Assembly: GCF_014652375.1 (NCBI RefSeq)
Contig: NZ_BMYR01000009.1
Span: 124,001 to 188,000 of the forward strand
DNA length: 64,000 bases
Reading direction: 5' to 3'
Source: Alishewanella tabrizica
Lineage (GTDB): Bacteria; Pseudomonadota; Gammaproteobacteria; Enterobacterales; Alteromonadaceae
This document shows, one piece after another, positions 38,009 through 46,845 of this stretch (positions are counted from its first letter, which is position 1; the number at the start of each line of letters is the position of its first letter). Position numbers and translations under genes: made by a program. The notes beneath the pieces were generated by a model, which worked only from the letters and a program-made list of their open reading frames with translations, made no database searches and was not told where the DNA came from.

Positions 38009-40324
38009 TTAGTCTTGCTGGTTTGCAACCTGTTGCAGCAATAATTGCCGGAACGCCTCAGCAGGGAGCGGTTTGCTGTAATAATACCCCTGATAATAGT
38101 CGCAGGCCATGTCTTTTAAGAGGGCTAATTGCTCGGCAGTTTCCACGCCCTCAGCTAATACATCAAATCGTAGAGTATGCGCGAGTTCAATGATTGCTTT
38201 ACTAATTTGTTTATCGGCATCATTGCTGGTGATTTTTTCAATAAAACTGCGATCTACTTTCAGCAAATCTAATGGCAGCTGCTGTAAATAGGCTAACGAA
38301 GAGTAACCCGTACCAAAATCATCTATTGCTAAACGAATACCCGCAGCGCGTAATTGTTGCATAGTGCGAATAACCCGTTCTTTGTCATGCATCAGCGCGC
38401 TCTCAGTGACTTCAAGCTCCAGCAGGTGGGCGGGAAAGGCGGTACTTTGCAGTATGCTGATCACTTGTTGTTCCAAATCGCCTTTACTAAATTGATGAGC
38501 CGACACATTGACGGATAATTTTAGTGCTGGCAAGCCTTGCACTAACCACGCGTATCCCTGAGTACAGGCTTGTTCAAGCACAAAATGGCCTATTGCGTGA
38601 ATAAGCCCGCAAGACTCTGCCATTGGAATAAAATGGTCTGGTGGGATAAACCCTTGTTCTGCATCACACCAGCGGATCAATAATTCTGCGCCAACAATCT
38701 TACCGGTGGTAATGGCTATTTGTGGTTGGTAATAGCATTCAAGCTGGTTCATTTTAAGGGCTTGTCGCAGTTTAGCTTCCATTACCAAACGTTCACGCGC
38801 TAAGGTTGTCAGTTCGTCGGTATAATAGCGATAGGTATTGCGACCATCGGCTTTAGCTTTGTAAAGCGCGGCGTCAGCCCCTTGCAGTAACGCTTCTACA
38901 TTATCGTTGTGCTCAGGATAAAGACTGATCCCTATAGAGGCCGCACTAGTCACTTCTAAGCCTAGCTCTAGCACAGAGGGTTGTTGTAATGTTTTGAGTA
39001 ACTCTAAAGCAAAACGCGCGGCATCTTCAGGATGCGGTAAATGCTCAATTAAAATAGCAAATTCGTCGCCACCAAATCGTGCCAAGGTATCCGTTTCACG
39101 ACAGCACAATTTTAGCTTGTCTGCTACGCGACGCAGCAACATGTCCCCAGCATTATGGCCATAGGAATCATTAATCGTTTTAAAATTATCTAGATCTAAT
39201 ATTAGTACTGCTAACTGCAGTTGTTCTCGGCGGGCAACTTTTAAGGCTTGTTCAAGTTGGTTCGTAAAAAATTGACGATTCGGCAAATGTGTTAGTGGAT
39301 CATATTCGGCTAAAAAGGCTAATTTGGCTTCTTGTTGTTTAAATTCGGTGAGATCGATATCGATACAGTAGATATGCGGTTTTTTATTGGGCAAGATAAT
39401 GACCGCATGTGAAGAATAGACATGCACAGCTTGACCATCTTTACGTTTAAGCGTGAGCTCTTCTGCCATTCTTGCTTCACCGGTTTGCGCCATCAAGGCT
39501 ACCGCTTCTTTAACAGCAACATGCATAAACTGAGGAATAATGAGATCCAGTAAGTTACTTCCAAGTGCTTCTTGTTTGGTGTAGCCGTAAAGTAATTCAC
39601 TGCCCTTATTCCAATACAGTGTTTGGCCATTTTCATCATAACCTTGGACTGAAATATTCGGCATACTGTCGAGGAGCGTGCGAAAACGCAGTTCACTCTC
39701 TTGTAATTGTTGCTGTGCCAATGTGACCGCAGAGATATCCTGCACGACGGAAATAAAACAGGGAGGATGTTCGGGCAGACGCGGCAGCAGTGTGACGGAG
39801 AGTCTTGCCCAAACAATCCGCCCTTCTTTGTGCAGATAGCGTTTTTCAATCGTGTACTGCATTATTTCACCCCTTAAGGTTTTACGAAGCAATGCTTCAT
39901 CTTTGCTTAAGTCCATAGGATGGGTGATTTGTTGAAAGGTCATATCGAGTAGTTCTTGTGGTGCATACCCCAAGATGCGACACAGCTCTTTGTTGACTCT
40001 AAGGAAGCTACCATCGCTTGCCACGTGCGCCATGCCAGTAGCAGCGTGCTCAAATGTCATATTAAATAGCCATTGTGAGTGCGATAAAGAGTGTGCAATT
40101 TGAGCGCGTTGTTTTAAAAGCAACCAAGCAATTAATGCGGTAATGGCCACATACAATAAACCCTTGTAGGTTTGATAGCGTGTGAGCAGCACGGGATCAG
40201 TGATGAGGGCAGAGAGTAAGCTGTCGCTAAAGCTGATCCAAGCAACACCAAATAGGAGGTAGATGATAGCGCCTATGACTGGAGAGTAGCGAAGTTTGCT
40301 CAGGTTTTTTTCCGTCTGACTCAT
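38009..40324 (-). CDS. Membrane PAS-PAS-GGDEF-EAL cyclic-di-GMP enzyme
   Basis: A 771-residue inner-membrane regulator. Two helices (about 14-33 and 50-68) lead to PAS1 (about 85-205, FEHAATGMAHV), PAS2 (about 215-330), GGDEF (about 340-500) and EAL (about 510-760). The cyclase site is RFGGDEFAIL with the inhibitory RETD site before it. The phosphodiesterase site reads AELLIRW (ELL rather than EAL), but the other catalytic residues are present: VNVSAHQ, LEVTES, AIDDFGTGYSS, LKVDRSF and LAEGVETAEQL. Both activities may exist. The input signal is unknown. Confidence 0.92.
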   Translation of the reverse strand: MSQTEKNLSKLRYSPVIGAIIYLLFGVAWISFSDSLLSALITDPVLLTRYQTYKGLLYVAITALIAWLLLKQRAQIAHSLSHSQWLFNMTFEHAATGMAHVASDGSFLRVNKELCRILGYAPQELLDMTFQQITHPMDLSKDEALLRKTLRGEIMQYTIEKRYLHKEGRIVWARLSVTLLPRLPEHPPCFISVVQDISAVTLAQQQLQESELRFRTLLDSMPNISVQGYDENGQTLYWNKGSELLYGYTKQEALGSNLLDLIIPQFMHVAVKEAVALMAQTGEARMAEELTLKRKDGQAVHVYSSHAVIILPNKKPHIYCIDIDLTEFKQQEAKLAFLAEYDPLTHLPNRQFFTNQLEQALKVARREQLQLAVLILDLDNFKTINDSYGHNAGDMLLRRVADKLKLCCRETDTLARFGGDEFAILIEHLPHPEDAARFALELLKTLQQPSVLELGLEVTSAASIGISLYPEHNDNVEALLQGADAALYKAKADGRNTYRYYTDELTTLARERLVMEAKLRQALKMNQLECYYQPQIAITTGKIVGAELLIRWCDAEQGFIPPDHFIPMAESCGLIHAIGHFVLEQACTQGYAWLVQGLPALKLSVNVSAHQFSKGDLEQQVISILQSTAFPAHLLELEVTESALMHDKERVIRTMQQLRAAGIRLAIDDFGTGYSSLAYLQQLPLDLLKVDRSFIEKITSNDADKQISKAIIELAHTLRFDVLAEGVETAEQLALLKDMACDYYQGYYYSKPLPAEAFRQLLLQQVANQQD

Positions 40325-40383
40325 GTCAATACTATGCTTAAGAATAGGATCTTAAGCATAGCGGAAATTTACATAATGTTTAA

Positions 40384-40409
40384 ATAACGGATCATAAATG
40401 ATCCGTTAT
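40384..40409. repeat. Perfect 12-base inverted repeat between two minus-strand genes
   Basis: ATAACGGATCAT-aa-ATGATCCGTTAT, centred 72 bases before the GGDEF-EAL start and 13 bases beyond the end of the DUF481 gene. On the minus strand it is followed by TTTAAAC, so it may serve as a weak terminator for the DUF481 gene; it could equally be an operator. Confidence 0.6.
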
Positions 40410-40422
40410 AAGGCAAACTCGA

Positions 40423-41160
40423 TTAGAAGGAGTAGACCAATGTAAGCGACGTTTGGGTATCCGTCGTTTTCTTGTCTACAGGGACATCGGAATCGTTTTG
40501 GACTAAAAAGGCTGCTTTCATTTGCATCGCACCGTTAATACGGGCACTTAACGCACTTTCAGCAATAGTACGGGTATTGTCATCGCTAAGCTCTACGCTA
40601 AGCGTTTGCGTAAAAATAGCCGATTCACTGATCGTCCATTTAAACGATGCCGCACCCCGGGCAAATAAGCCGTTTTCGGTTTCATTGGTGGAGCGTTTTG
40701 CGGTGTAATAACCGGGACCCACTTCAACATCGAGGGCTTTATTTTCTAAATTAAGTAAGCGTGTACCATAACCGGCTGCGAGTGTGGTGTATTGTGTATA
40801 AGCACCAAATTTATCGTCGGTATAAGAACCTAGCATAAATAAATTATCAAATTCTTCCGATAACTTATAGGCGCCCTTTGCCGACACAAAGTAACGTTCG
40901 GCAGAACGCTCACGTTCTTTATTGCCATCCGCATCTGTTTTTTCGTCTTCTTTAAAGAAAGCACTCAAAATATACTGATTGCTCCATTGCTCCAGCTCTT
41001 GTTTGGCATCAATTTTACCGGTTATTGATGTACCTGCAGTATTACCGGTTGTGGTAATAGCCCCTAATTCAGCAGAGGTATTCCAGATTTTTTGCTCTTG
41101 TGCCTGAGCATGACCCACAGTAAGCAAACTGACTGCGGTGGCGAAGGTTAATACGTTCAT
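40423..41160 (-). CDS. DUF481 outer-membrane beta-barrel protein (YdiY-like)
   Basis: A 245-residue protein with a signal peptide (MNVLTFATAVSLLTVGHAQA). The mature part alternates amphipathic strands typical of a small beta-barrel: WNTSAELGAITTTGNTAGTS at the start, then GAYKLSEEFDNLFMLGSYTD, and a terminal strand ending in Phe (LTLVYSF). This matches DUF481 (YdiY). Its function is not established. The ATG is two bases downstream of the mscS stop with AGGAG overlapping the mscS end, so the two are one operon. Confidence 0.85.
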   Translation of the reverse strand: MNVLTFATAVSLLTVGHAQAQEQKIWNTSAELGAITTTGNTAGTSITGKIDAKQELEQWSNQYILSAFFKEDEKTDADGNKERERSAERYFVSAKGAYKLSEEFDNLFMLGSYTDDKFGAYTQYTTLAAGYGTRLLNLENKALDVEVGPGYYTAKRSTNETENGLFARGAASFKWTISESAIFTQTLSVELSDDNTRTIAESALSARINGAMQMKAAFLVQNDSDVPVDKKTTDTQTSLTLVYSF

Positions 41161-41162
41161 AT

Positions 41163-41987
41163 TTACTCCTGTATGTCTTTTTTGATATGCACATCCATTT
41201 GTGGAAATGGAATGCCAATGCCTTGGGCATCAAATGCCAGTTTTACTCGCTCGAGCGTATCCCAGTAAACGCCCCAGTAGTCCTCCGTTTTCACCCAAGG
41301 ACGAACAATGATATTGACGGACGAATCGGCCAGTTCTGATACCCGAATATTGGGTGCAGGTTCAGGCAGTACTCGCTCATCGCTGTTAATAATGTCTTGC
41401 AGGATAGTTTTGGCTTTTAATAAATCTGAGTCGTAACTAATACCAATAACCAAATCTACTCGACGCGTACTTTCAGATGAAAAGTTCGTGATATGGCCGC
41501 CCGTGATTTTGGCGTTAGGGACGATGACCCGTTTGTTATCTGGGGTTTTCATCGTTGTTTGGAAAATTTCAATTTTATCAACAGTCCCTGTGATACCGCC
41601 GGCATCAATGAAGTCGCCTGACTTAAATGGACGAAACAAAATAATCAGCACGCCAGATGCAAAGTTTGCTAAGGAGCCCTGTAAGGCCAAACCCACTGCT
41701 AAACCGGCTGCGCCGAGGATAGCGATGAAAGAGGTTGTTTGAACGCCTACTTGTGACAACGCCATAAGCGTTGTGGCAATAATTAAAATGGCATAAACAA
41801 TGCTGCATAAAAATGAGACAACGGCTTTATCAATCTTACGAGACAATAAGCCCTTCTCTAGTAAGTTAGACACGCTGCGCGCAATTAAGCGGCCGATATA
41901 AAATATGACTATTGCTGCAATAAGCTTAAGTAGGTAACCCAACAGAACATCGTGGTTCTGTGTAAATAATTCGGTTAGTTGTTCCAT
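41163..41987 (-). CDS. mscS: Small-conductance mechanosensitive channel (MscS family)
   Basis: A 274-residue MscS-type channel that opens under membrane tension to release solutes. The ATG at 41987 follows ACAGGAGT; a longer frame upstream is unlikely. TM1 about 18-40, TM2 about 55-78, and the pore-lining TM3 with alternating Gly/Ala (AILGAAGLAVGLALQGSLAN) about 85-110, then the FRPFKSGDFID beta domain and a C-terminal alpha/beta domain. Length is close to E. coli MscS (286). It is first of two genes with DUF481. Confidence 0.93.
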   Translation of the reverse strand: MEQLTELFTQNHDVLLGYLLKLIAAIVIFYIGRLIARSVSNLLEKGLLSRKIDKAVVSFLCSIVYAILIIATTLMALSQVGVQTTSFIAILGAAGLAVGLALQGSLANFASGVLIILFRPFKSGDFIDAGGITGTVDKIEIFQTTMKTPDNKRVIVPNAKITGGHITNFSSESTRRVDLVIGISYDSDLLKAKTILQDIINSDERVLPEPAPNIRVSELADSSVNIIVRPWVKTEDYWGVYWDTLERVKLAFDAQGIGIPFPQMDVHIKKDIQE

Positions 41988-42147
41988 TTTCCACTCCTGT
42001 GAAATCAAGTTTTTAAAAGAAGAATGACGTTTAACCTTAAACAAAAACGCAGGAAATATGCTCCAGCAACGTCAACAGGCGAGGCAAGCATACCATCTCC
42101 CCAGTAAGTTACAAAATGCACTAATTATAGTAATCATCAAAAAACGC

Positions 42148-42177
42148 TTGGTAGCGGCGCAGATTTTTGGTTAAAAT
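42148..42177 (+). promoter_or_regulatory. Promoter of tRNA-His
   Basis: TTGGTA, 18 bases, then TAAAAT, ending 14 bases before the tRNA. The discriminator is GC-rich (agcctcgc), as is typical of stringently controlled stable RNA promoters. Confidence 0.5.
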
Positions 42178-42191
42178 ATTAGCCTCGCAAT

Positions 42192-42268
42192 GGTGATTGT
42201 AGCTCAGTTGGTAGAGCCCCGGATTGTGATTCCGGTTGTCGTGGGTTCGAGCCCCATCAGTCACCCCA
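42192..42268 (+). tRNA. tRNA-His (anticodon GTG)
   Basis: A full cloverleaf of 77 bases. The acceptor GTGATTG pairs with CAGTCAC, with the extra 5' G (42192) opposite C73, a hallmark of tRNA-His. D arm GCTCAGTTGGTAGAGC, anticodon loop TTGTGAT with GTG at 42226-42228, T arm GTGGGTTCGAGCCCCAT and an encoded CCA end. It lies alone, without other tRNA genes. Confidence 0.97.
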
Positions 42269-42497
42269 TTCCTTTTACTGCTGCCTAATTCGTGAAATGG
42301 CACAATTTTTTACCTAACCCTCGCTGCCACTTAAAGTCTTTTTAACCTTTGCTCTTATTGTGCAGCTGTTAAAAACGGCGCCATTTATACATGTATTCAC
42401 TGAATTTAGCCTGAACATTGGTATTTTTCAGTATTTTTGGCCATCAGACAGCAAAGCCGCTATGCTTCACCTACGCTTCTGATGTGAGTAGTGCGTT

Positions 42498-43073
42498 ATG
42501 GATTTATCTCAATTACAACAGCAATTATTTCAACTGCCACCTTTGTCTGTCGAACACAGGACGCCCACTTTTTGTGGCGATTTACCCCTACGCATTGATA
42601 TTGATGGCCAGTGGTATTACCAAGACAGTAAAATTAGCCGACGTCCCTTAGTGAAGCTGTTTGCCAGTGTTTTATTACGGCAAGAACAGACGTATTTTTT
42701 GCAAACGCCGGTTGAAAAGGTACGTATTCAGGTTGAAGATGTTCCTTTTTTGATTACGCAACATGCTTGGCATGCTGGCGTAAATGGCCCTGAGTTACGG
42801 TTAAGCACTAACTTGGGGGATACCGTGGTTGTTTCTGCAGCGTATCCCTTATTTATTAAAACGTTTGCAGGGCAAAATGTGCCTTACGTGGCGCTATGGC
42901 GCGGATTATCAGCGCGTTTGCATCGTAATGTGTATTATCATTTAATCCAAGAGGCTGATTTACAGGAAACCATCGCAGCCGATAGTGAAGCAAGCCACCC
43001 CATTACCCATTTAACCTGTGTTATCACCAGTTGTGGACAACCCTTTATTTTAGCCGAGGAACCTTTGGTATGA
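42498..43073 (+). CDS. DUF1285 family protein
   Basis: A 191-residue soluble protein with the DUF1285 pattern: FCGDLPLRIDIDGQWYYQDS, ISRRPLVKLFASVL, YFLQTPVEKVRIQVEDVPF and a C-terminal beta-rich half. Structures of the family show two similar beta-alpha domains, and no function has been assigned. The gene is preceded by a 229-base region after tRNA-His in which I see no other feature, and is followed on the same strand by an amidohydrolase about 105 bases downstream. Confidence 0.85.
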   Translation: MDLSQLQQQLFQLPPLSVEHRTPTFCGDLPLRIDIDGQWYYQDSKISRRPLVKLFASVLLRQEQTYFLQTPVEKVRIQVEDVPFLITQHAWHAGVNGPELRLSTNLGDTVVVSAAYPLFIKTFAGQNVPYVALWRGLSARLHRNVYYHLIQEADLQETIAADSEASHPITHLTCVITSCGQPFILAEEPLV

Positions 43074-43178
43074 TGCCCGCGCAGATCTAACGGCTAAATC
43101 CTACCAAATACCGCAAGCGCATTGCTGAGCGACTCATGCAAGCTCATAGTAAATTTTTACATCCAGAGGAAAATAACA

Positions 43179-44465
43179 ATGATAAAAAGCTCTATTTTGG
43201 CGGTTGCCACGTTGCTAGCGTTGCCTGCAGCGCTACAAGCGAATACCACCTATATCCATGCCGGAAAATTGATTACTGCCGAGCATAAACAGCTTTTAAC
43301 AGAGCAAACCATCATTATTGTGGACGATAAAATTACCGATGTTAAAGCTGGTTATCTACAACCCGCTGCAACCGATACGTTAATTGATTTACGAGCCCAT
43401 ACCGTTATGCCAGGTTTGATGGATATGCACACGCACTTTTCAACGCAGATGAGTGCAGCTTCTTATGGCGAAGGACAGCGTTTGAATGAGGCTGATTTCG
43501 CGCTAAGAGGGGCGGTATTTGCGGAAAAGACGTTGATGGCTGGTTTTACTACCGTGCGTGAACTGGGCGATAGCCATCATGTAAGTGTGGCGCTGCGTAA
43601 AGCCATTGCGCAAGGGTATGTGAAAGGTCCGCGTATTTATGCTGCAGGGAAATCACTGGCAACAACTGGTGGTCACGCTGATCCTACTAATGGCCTAGCC
43701 TACGCATTATTAGGTGATCCTGGGCCAAAACATGGCGTGATAAACGGTGCCGATGATGCGCGTAAAGCCGTACGTCAGCGTTATAAAGAGGGCGCTGACT
43801 TAATTAAAGTGACGGCAACCGGTGGCGTTTTAAGTGTGGCAAAGAGTGGAATGAATCCACAATTTACCAGTGAAGAACTCGACGCTATTGTTACCACTGC
43901 GCGCGATTATGGCTTTAAAGTGGCGGTTCATGCGCATGGGAAAGAGGGCATGGAACGTGCCATTAAGGCTGGAGTAGACTCAGTTGAACATGGCACCTAC
44001 ATGGACAGCGAAACCATGGCGCTGATGAAAAAATATGGGACTTACTATGTACCCACGATTAGCGCGGGCAAATTTGTGCAAGAAAAAGCACAAGTTGATG
44101 GGTTTTTTCCGGAAATTGTGCGACCTAAGGCCGCCACGATTGGTCCATTAATTCAACAAACCTTTGCCCAAGCCTACAAATCAGGTGTTAAAATTGCGTT
44201 TGGCACTGACGCAGGCGTTGGCGCTCATGGCGACAATTGGCGTGAATTTGTGTATATGACAGAGGCCGGTATGCCAGCAATGGCCGCTATTCAATCTGCC
44301 ACGATTGAAGGCGCTAAGTTACTTGGTGTAGAACAAGAATTGGGTTCTATTCGTGCGGGTAAATTTGCCGATATTATTGCTGTACCTGGCGACCCATTAC
44401 AAGATATTACGGTAATGGGGCAAGTGAGTTTTGTGATGAAAGCAGGGCAGATTTTTAAACAATAA
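43179..44465 (+). CDS. Secreted amidohydrolase family metallo-hydrolase
   Basis: A 428-residue protein from the ATG at 43179 (AGAGGA upstream), starting with a signal peptide ([20 protein letters not shown]). Amidohydrolase metal motifs are [12 protein letters not shown] (HxH), LIKVTATGG (a Lys likely carboxylated), [18 protein letters not shown] and AFGTDAGVG (catalytic Asp). The pattern fits the subgroup of imidazolonepropionase-like or Xaa-Pro dipeptidases that hydrolyse N-acylated amino acids or dipeptides. The substrate is inferred only to that level. It converges with DUF2489; a hairpin lies between. Confidence 0.85.
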   Translation: MIKSSILAVATLLALPAALQANTTYIHAGKLITAEHKQLLTEQTIIIVDDKITDVKAGYLQPAATDTLIDLRAHTVMPGLMDMHTHFSTQMSAASYGEGQRLNEADFALRGAVFAEKTLMAGFTTVRELGDSHHVSVALRKAIAQGYVKGPRIYAAGKSLATTGGHADPTNGLAYALLGDPGPKHGVINGADDARKAVRQRYKEGADLIKVTATGGVLSVAKSGMNPQFTSEELDAIVTTARDYGFKVAVHAHGKEGMERAIKAGVDSVEHGTYMDSETMALMKKYGTYYVPTISAGKFVQEKAQVDGFFPEIVRPKAATIGPLIQQTFAQAYKSGVKIAFGTDAGVGAHGDNWREFVYMTEAGMPAMAAIQSATIEGAKLLGVEQELGSIRAGKFADIIAVPGDPLQDITVMGQVSFVMKAGQIFKQ

Positions 44466-44480
44466 CTGAATCTTACGCTA

Positions 44481-44513
44481 CGTTTTCAGCAGCTAAGCGA
44501 GCTGCTGAAAACG
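44481..44513. repeat. Perfect 14-base inverted repeat overlapping the end of DUF2489
   Basis: CGTTTTCAGCAGCT-aagcg-AGCTGCTGAAAACG lies between the convergent amidohydrolase and DUF2489 genes and includes the DUF2489 stop codon. No T-run follows on either strand, so it may be a U-tract-less bidirectional terminator or an RNA end-stabilising hairpin. Confidence 0.7.
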
Positions 44514-44972
44514 AGCTAATAACAACGTGACGTCAGCAAGGATTTGCTCCTTAAGATCAATTTCTGCTTGTTGCCTACGTTTATCTTGTTGTCGAGTCAA
44601 TTTTTTATCTTGGTCTTTACGGGCTTGATGGGTTGGCATATCTTTCACCACCAAATACATTTGATAAAGACCAGGATAAGCTATTGCTGCATCGGGTTTA
44701 TTTTCTTCGGGCCAATGGTCTAACAGCACCCAAAGTCGCAAGGCCCCCTCTGAAAACTCGCATTGTTGCTCTTGCATCGCTCGGCTTATTAATACAATAC
44801 TTTCATGCAAGTAACGTTTTTTCTCGGCAGCTTTTGCCTGTTGCTGCTGTTGTTCCTGCGCTTGCCGTTGCGTTTGTAAGTTTACCAACCAAAGCAACTT
44901 ACCGGCATAAAACGCTAAGCCAATAACAATGGCTGCGCCAAGCAACAACATGATTACCCAAAGTGTGGTCAC
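44493..44972 (-). CDS. DUF2489 family membrane-anchored protein
   Basis: A 159-residue protein with one N-terminal membrane helix (LWVIMLLLGAAIVIGLAFYAG) followed by a coiled, Gln- and Lys-rich region and a helical soluble domain (SEGALRLWVLLDHWPE, YPGLYQMYLVVKDMPTH). This is the DUF2489 family, which accompanies yihI in Alteromonadales and Vibrio-type genomes; function unknown. Its start overlaps the yihI stop by four bases, so it is translated with yihI. Confidence 0.85.
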   Translation of the reverse strand: MTTLWVIMLLLGAAIVIGLAFYAGKLLWLVNLQTQRQAQEQQQQQAKAAEKKRYLHESIVLISRAMQEQQCEFSEGALRLWVLLDHWPEENKPDAAIAYPGLYQMYLVVKDMPTHQARKDQDKKLTRQQDKRRQQAEIDLKEQILADVTLLLARFQQLA

Positions 44973-45562
44973 GCCTGATCCTCATCGCCTAAAAGGGTTT
45001 TACGCCAATCAGTACGCTCGAATTTAGCCAGTGGATCCTCGTCTTCATCTTCAATTGCCATCGAGTCTGAAGACGTATCGTCGTCAGTCATGCCTAGTTG
45101 GTCTAATAAGACGGTTAAACGTGCGGTTTTGCTATTAAAGTATTTAGCGTCTTTACCTGTCAGCACTTCGTCTTGTTCAACGCGCTCGAGTAAAGCTTGT
45201 AATCGTTCGTCAGCTTCGATCTCTGCTAACTCTTGTGCTGGGCTGAGCGTGATCGGTTTAACCGCTTTTAGTAATGCTTTAGGCTGTTGTAAAGGTAATA
45301 ACAGATCTTTAGCTGGGTCTTGGATGGCATCTGCGCCTAATGCAATAGGTTTTTTGCTGCCTATGCGAGGATCTTTCTTCGCAGACTGTTGCTGTGAGCC
45401 CACAGATTTGACATCTTGCATGCTGTTACGGTTACCGGATTTTAGTCCTGCGCCCTTTTTCTTAGATTCATCCTTGTGTTCCCGCACTTTGCGGATTTCA
45501 CTGGCGGGTAAGTGGCGTTGACCATTATTACCGGCGTTACGGGATTTTTTTTGACGCGTCAT
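44969..45562 (-). CDS. yihI: Der GTPase-activating protein YihI
   Basis: A 197-residue, highly charged protein. The N-terminal half is basic and disordered (MTRQKKSRNAGNNGQRH, SEIRKVREHKDESKKKG). The middle contains the conserved ELAEIEADERLQALLERVE and LTGKDAKYFNSKTARL, and the tail is acidic (IEDEDEDPLAKFE). In E. coli YihI stimulates GTP hydrolysis by Der and so restrains ribosome 50S assembly. The polA-engB-yihI order matches E. coli. It is followed in coupled fashion by DUF2489. Confidence 0.92.
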   Translation of the reverse strand: MTRQKKSRNAGNNGQRHLPASEIRKVREHKDESKKKGAGLKSGNRNSMQDVKSVGSQQQSAKKDPRIGSKKPIALGADAIQDPAKDLLLPLQQPKALLKAVKPITLSPAQELAEIEADERLQALLERVEQDEVLTGKDAKYFNSKTARLTVLLDQLGMTDDDTSSDSMAIEDEDEDPLAKFERTDWRKTLLGDEDQA

Positions 45563-45597
45563 AGTAAATTTGCTACCTGTAAAAAAGGGCGCACATT

Positions 45598-46245
45598 TTA
45601 ACCATTTTTGTGGAAAATCACCACATCATTCGTTGGAAAAGCACAGTGCAAATTAAATTGCGCTGCTAACCATAAAAAGGTCTCACGGCTAAAGAAGCAA
45701 ATATGGGTGGGATCACGTTTGTAATACCAGTGATTAAACGTTTCGGCTGTAGGGTAGCATTTCGTCATTATTGCCAAAATACCCTCTGTTTTTAGTAAGC
45801 TGAGCCAACGTTGCCATTCCTTTGCCGGATTAACAAAATGTTCAATTGCTTCCGTGCAGCTAATAAAGTCATATTGTTGTTGTAGCACCATAGGATTGTT
45901 GGCAAAGAAAGGATCCCAAACCTGCATGTGGTGACCTGCTTCGCTGAGTATTTGGGCTAATAATGGGCCTGGCCCACAGCCGAAATCTAATCCTTGTTTT
46001 GCAGCCGGCCCCAAGCTCGCCAGTAAAGGCGTCGCTAGCTGGTTTAGAAAGTGCCGATATCCTGTATCTTGTACATCGTTATTATGTAATAAGTAGTGTT
46101 GCCTTTCTTGCTCTGGGCTAAGTAAATATTGTTTTGGCACAAACACTAATTTACAGCGGGTACAGTGTAGGTAAGTTCGTTGCTGATCTTGGCTAAACAG
46201 CAGGGTATCGGAATGGTGGCAGAGTGGACAATGATCAAGAGGCAT
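45598..46245 (-). CDS. Class I SAM-dependent methyltransferase with N-terminal zinc ribbon
   Basis: A 215-residue protein from the ATG at 46245 (AGGATTCG upstream). The N-terminus has a four-cysteine ribbon (CPLCHHS and CTRCKLVF). It is followed by a methyltransferase core with the SAM loop GLDFGCGPGPLL, an acidic second strand (MQVWDPFF) and SCTEAIEHFVNP. It resembles methyltransferase-11/23 proteins; the substrate is unknown. It lies between the CsrC-like RNA and yihI on the same strand. Confidence 0.85.
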   Translation of the reverse strand: MPLDHCPLCHHSDTLLFSQDQQRTYLHCTRCKLVFVPKQYLLSPEQERQHYLLHNNDVQDTGYRHFLNQLATPLLASLGPAAKQGLDFGCGPGPLLAQILSEAGHHMQVWDPFFANNPMVLQQQYDFISCTEAIEHFVNPAKEWQRWLSLLKTEGILAIMTKCYPTAETFNHWYYKRDPTHICFFSRETFLWLAAQFNLHCAFPTNDVVIFHKNG

Positions 46246-46347
46246 ACGAATCCTAAACAACAGGGATTGATATTATACGATGTGAAACACGATAAAATAT
46301 CGTCTAGGCAAGCACTACATTAAGTTACACAACATGGCAAAAATACA

Positions 46348-46649
46348 TAAAACAAAGGGCGATAAGATAATCTTACCGCCCTGTTTATTCGTGCCTAGAG
46401 ATGGACACTTCTCTCGATTTGCTTAATTCATCCTGATGCGCAGTCAACACCGTGTTGCAAATTATCCATATATTATTGTTGGCTTTCCGTGCATTGCTTT
46501 TTTTATTCGCGATCTTCCTAATACTTTGGTATTCATCCATGTACGCTTAGAGCGTATGACACCATCCGGGCATCTTAAAACACAGCGCACTTAGCGTGCA
46601 GATAGCTTCCTTAACCTAATAATCCCTATTGTGTGCCGCATTACGCGAC
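46348..46649 (-). ncRNA. CsrB/CsrC-type regulatory RNA (candidate)
   Basis: A gene-free interval in which the minus strand reads as a CsrA-sequestering RNA of about 300 nt. It has eight GGA motifs, including a full CAGGATG (the CsrB repeat consensus) and GGATG/GGAAG variants, placed between or in the loops of short hairpins such as TACGC/GCGTA, AATAC/GTATT and CAACA/TGTTG. It ends in a 17-pair terminator hairpin (46350-46386) followed by TTTGTTTT. A GacA/UvrY-type palindrome lies about 180 bases upstream. In E. coli csrC occupies the same place and orientation relative to engB and yihI. The 5' end is inferred from the promoter and may be off by tens of bases. Confidence 0.72.
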
Positions 46650-46656
46650 GGGTATT

Positions 46657-46684
46657 AATTTACTCCGATCTTCCAATATGACAA
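46657..46684 (-). promoter_or_regulatory. Promoter proposed for the CsrC-like RNA
   Basis: On the minus strand TTGTCA (46684-46679), 16 bases, then TAAATT (46662-46657). Transcription would start near 46649. The match is fair rather than strong, consistent with a promoter that needs an activator. Confidence 0.45.
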
Positions 46685-46817
46685 GCCTTTAAGTTAAAAA
46701 AGTTAAATAAAAATTCGACTTTAGTCTAAATTTCAAAGTAATTCATGATGTTAAGTAGTAAGGATGCTATAAAAAAGTTCAATTTAAATGCTTTTATAGT
46801 AAATATCGTACAGTGCC

Positions 46818-46835
46818 TGTGAGATATTTCTCACA
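46818..46835. promoter_or_regulatory. GacA/UvrY-type upstream activating site
   Basis: TGTGAG-N6-CTCACA, an 18-base palindrome that fits the TGTAAG-N6-CTTACA consensus of GacA/UvrY sites upstream of csrB/rsm RNA genes. The half-sites are eight bases apart when read as TGTGA/TCACA, so it is not a normal CRP site (which needs six). Confidence 0.6.
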
Positions 46836-46845
46836 TTTCACCCAT

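Noticed and set aside
46818-46835. CRP site interpretation of the TGTGAG...CTCACA palindrome
   Set aside because: CRP needs six bases between TGTGA and TCACA; here there are eight, which fits the GacA/UvrY pattern instead.
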